A DNA stretch of 6,378 nucleotides from Nitrospinota bacterium (GTDB taxonomy: Bacteria > Nitrospinota > Nitrospinia > Nitrospinales > Nitrospinaceae): positions 1-6,378 of the forward strand of contig JAPUGN010000053.1 in the NCBI GenBank assembly GCA_027298165.1. The letters are read 5' to 3'. Within the stretch, counting starts at the first letter, position 1. Each line of letters starts with the position of its first letter. This document shows positions 5,476 to 6,378 of the stretch, one piece after another. The notes under the pieces are model-generated. The model searched no databases. It was not told where the DNA came from and saw only the letters and a program-made list of their open reading frames with translations. A program made the translations under genes and the position numbers.

Positions 5476-6378
5476 ATGTCATTTGTCAATCTGGCGTTCC
5501 TGGTGCCGTTGTTTCCGTTGATCGGTTCAATCATCAACGGTTTTTTCGGGCTCAAAATTGGTAAAGACCGAGTCAGCTGGGTGGCCTGCACGGGACCGGT
5601 GCTTTCCTTTGGCGTCACCCTGATCCTGCTGGTGAGTACCTTCTTCCATCCGGCGGGAACCCCCTATCCCGAACAATCCCTGTTCACCTGGATGGCGGCG
5701 GGCGACTTCGTCGTCGACTTCGGTTTCCAGATCGATCCCCTGTCGCTGGTCATGATGATGGTGGTTACCGGCGTCGGTTCCATCATCCACATCTACTCCA
5801 TCGGATACATGCGCGAGGAGTACAGCTACTACCGCTACTTCGCTTACCTGAATCTCTTTTTGTTCTCCATGCTCGTGCTGGTCATGGGCAATAATTTTCT
5901 GGTCATGTTCATCGGCTGGGAGGGCGTGGGCGTCTGTTCCTATTTCCTGATCGGTTACTACTTTGAAAAGAAGTCCGCCTGCGACGCCGGCGTCAAGGCG
6001 TTCATCGTCAACCGCATAGGGGACTTCGCGTTTCTCCTGGGCATTTTCGGTATCTTCAAGATGTTCGGGACCCTCGATTTCAGCACGGTGATGGCCGCCT
6101 CCCCGACCACGCTGATTTACGGCGGCGAGTCCGCCACGCTGATCACCCTTGCGTTGTTTATCGGCGCCACCGGCAAATCGGCGCAGATTCCCCTGTACAC
6201 CTGGCTGCCCGACGCGATGGAAGGACCGACCCCGGTCAGCGCGCTCATCCATGCGGCGACCATGGTCACCGCCGGCGTATATATGTTAGTGCGCTGCAGT
6301 GCCCTGTTCAACATGGCCCCGTTGACGATGATGATCATCGCGCTGGTGGGCGGCGGCACCGCGTTGTTCGCGGCAACC
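5476..6378 (+). CDS. nuoL: NADH-quinone oxidoreductase subunit L (partial, 3' end beyond window)
   Basis: First 301 codons of the distal antiporter-like proton pump subunit (ND5 homologue); full-length NuoL is usually above 600 aa, so the C-terminal half and the long lateral helix are not seen. The frame is open to the last base. The signature HIYSIGYM (105-112) and the pump residues are present: Glu149 in GWEGVGVCSYFLIG, Lys234 in ATGKSAQIPLYTWLPDAMEG, and His259 in ALIHAATMVTAGVYM. These sit five residues later than Glu144, Lys229 and His254 of E. coli NuoL. AGGA (5463-5466), overlapping the nuoK stop, lies 9 nt before the ATG. The following genes are expected to be nuoM and nuoN. Confidence 0.97.
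   Translation, partial: MSFVNLAFLVPLFPLIGSIINGFFGLKIGKDRVSWVACTGPVLSFGVTLILLVSTFFHPAGTPYPEQSLFTWMAAGDFVVDFGFQIDPLSLVMMMVVTGVGSIIHIYSIGYMREEYSYYRYFAYLNLFLFSMLVLVMGNNFLVMFIGWEGVGVCSYFLIGYYFEKKSACDAGVKAFIVNRIGDFAFLLGIFGIFKMFGTLDFSTVMAASPTTLIYGGESATLITLALFIGATGKSAQIPLYTWLPDAMEGPTPVSALIHAATMVTAGVYMLVRCSALFNMAPLTMMIIALVGGGTALFAAT

Noticed and set aside
5527..6252. 241-codon open frame on the minus strand
   Set aside because: It is antisense to nuoL, rich in His, Asp, Gly and Gln, as expected from the reverse strand of a membrane-protein gene with high third-position G+C.

Overview
The window runs from the tail of a ribosomal RNA operon, through one convergently placed outer-membrane protein gene, into the start of a gene cluster for the membrane arm of respiratory complex I (NADH:quinone oxidoreductase, Nuo). 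The organism is a Gram-negative bacterium: the outer-membrane beta-barrel of the LpxR (lipid A deacylase) family has a Sec signal peptide and acts on lipid A. Moderately high G+C, the style of the Nuo proteins and a G/C-run palindrome in the rRNA spacer would suit a Nitrospinota, Nitrospirota or Desulfobacterota-like lineage. That is a guess; the window alone does not fix the taxon.

Layout. Positions 1-252 are the last ~250 nt of 23S rRNA, beginning exactly at the sarcin-ricin loop. A 162-nt spacer without a tRNA (253-414) holds two hairpins. The 5S rRNA lies at about 415-533 and is followed at once by a strong intrinsic terminator (542-576). An LpxR-family gene on the minus strand (583-1707) converges on that terminator. 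A 418-bp intergenic region (1708-2125) separates it from the divergent nuo genes. It contains a good sigma-70-type promoter (TTGACA, 17 bp, TAGTAT at 1896-1924) and a G+C-rich, foldable leader just upstream of nuoA.

From 2126 to the window edge seven nuo genes follow in one direction with gaps of 7-18 nt or a small overlap: nuoA, nuoC, nuoH, nuoI, nuoJ, nuoK and the first 301 codons of nuoL. This is almost certainly one transcription unit. NuoA, H, J, K and L build the proton-pumping membrane arm, NuoC belongs to the quinone-reducing connecting module, and NuoI carries two [4Fe-4S] clusters that pass electrons toward the quinone site. The catalytic and pumping residues expected in each subunit are present.

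The most notable feature is what is missing. nuoB and nuoD, which hold the N2 cluster and quinone site and normally flank nuoC, are absent, and so are nuoE, nuoF and nuoG, the NADH module normally found between nuoD and nuoH. The joins nuoA-nuoC and nuoC-nuoH are clean and show no gene remnants, so the missing subunits must come from elsewhere in the genome if this complex is functional. I see no CRISPR array, insertion sequence, phage gene or evidently new system in this window.
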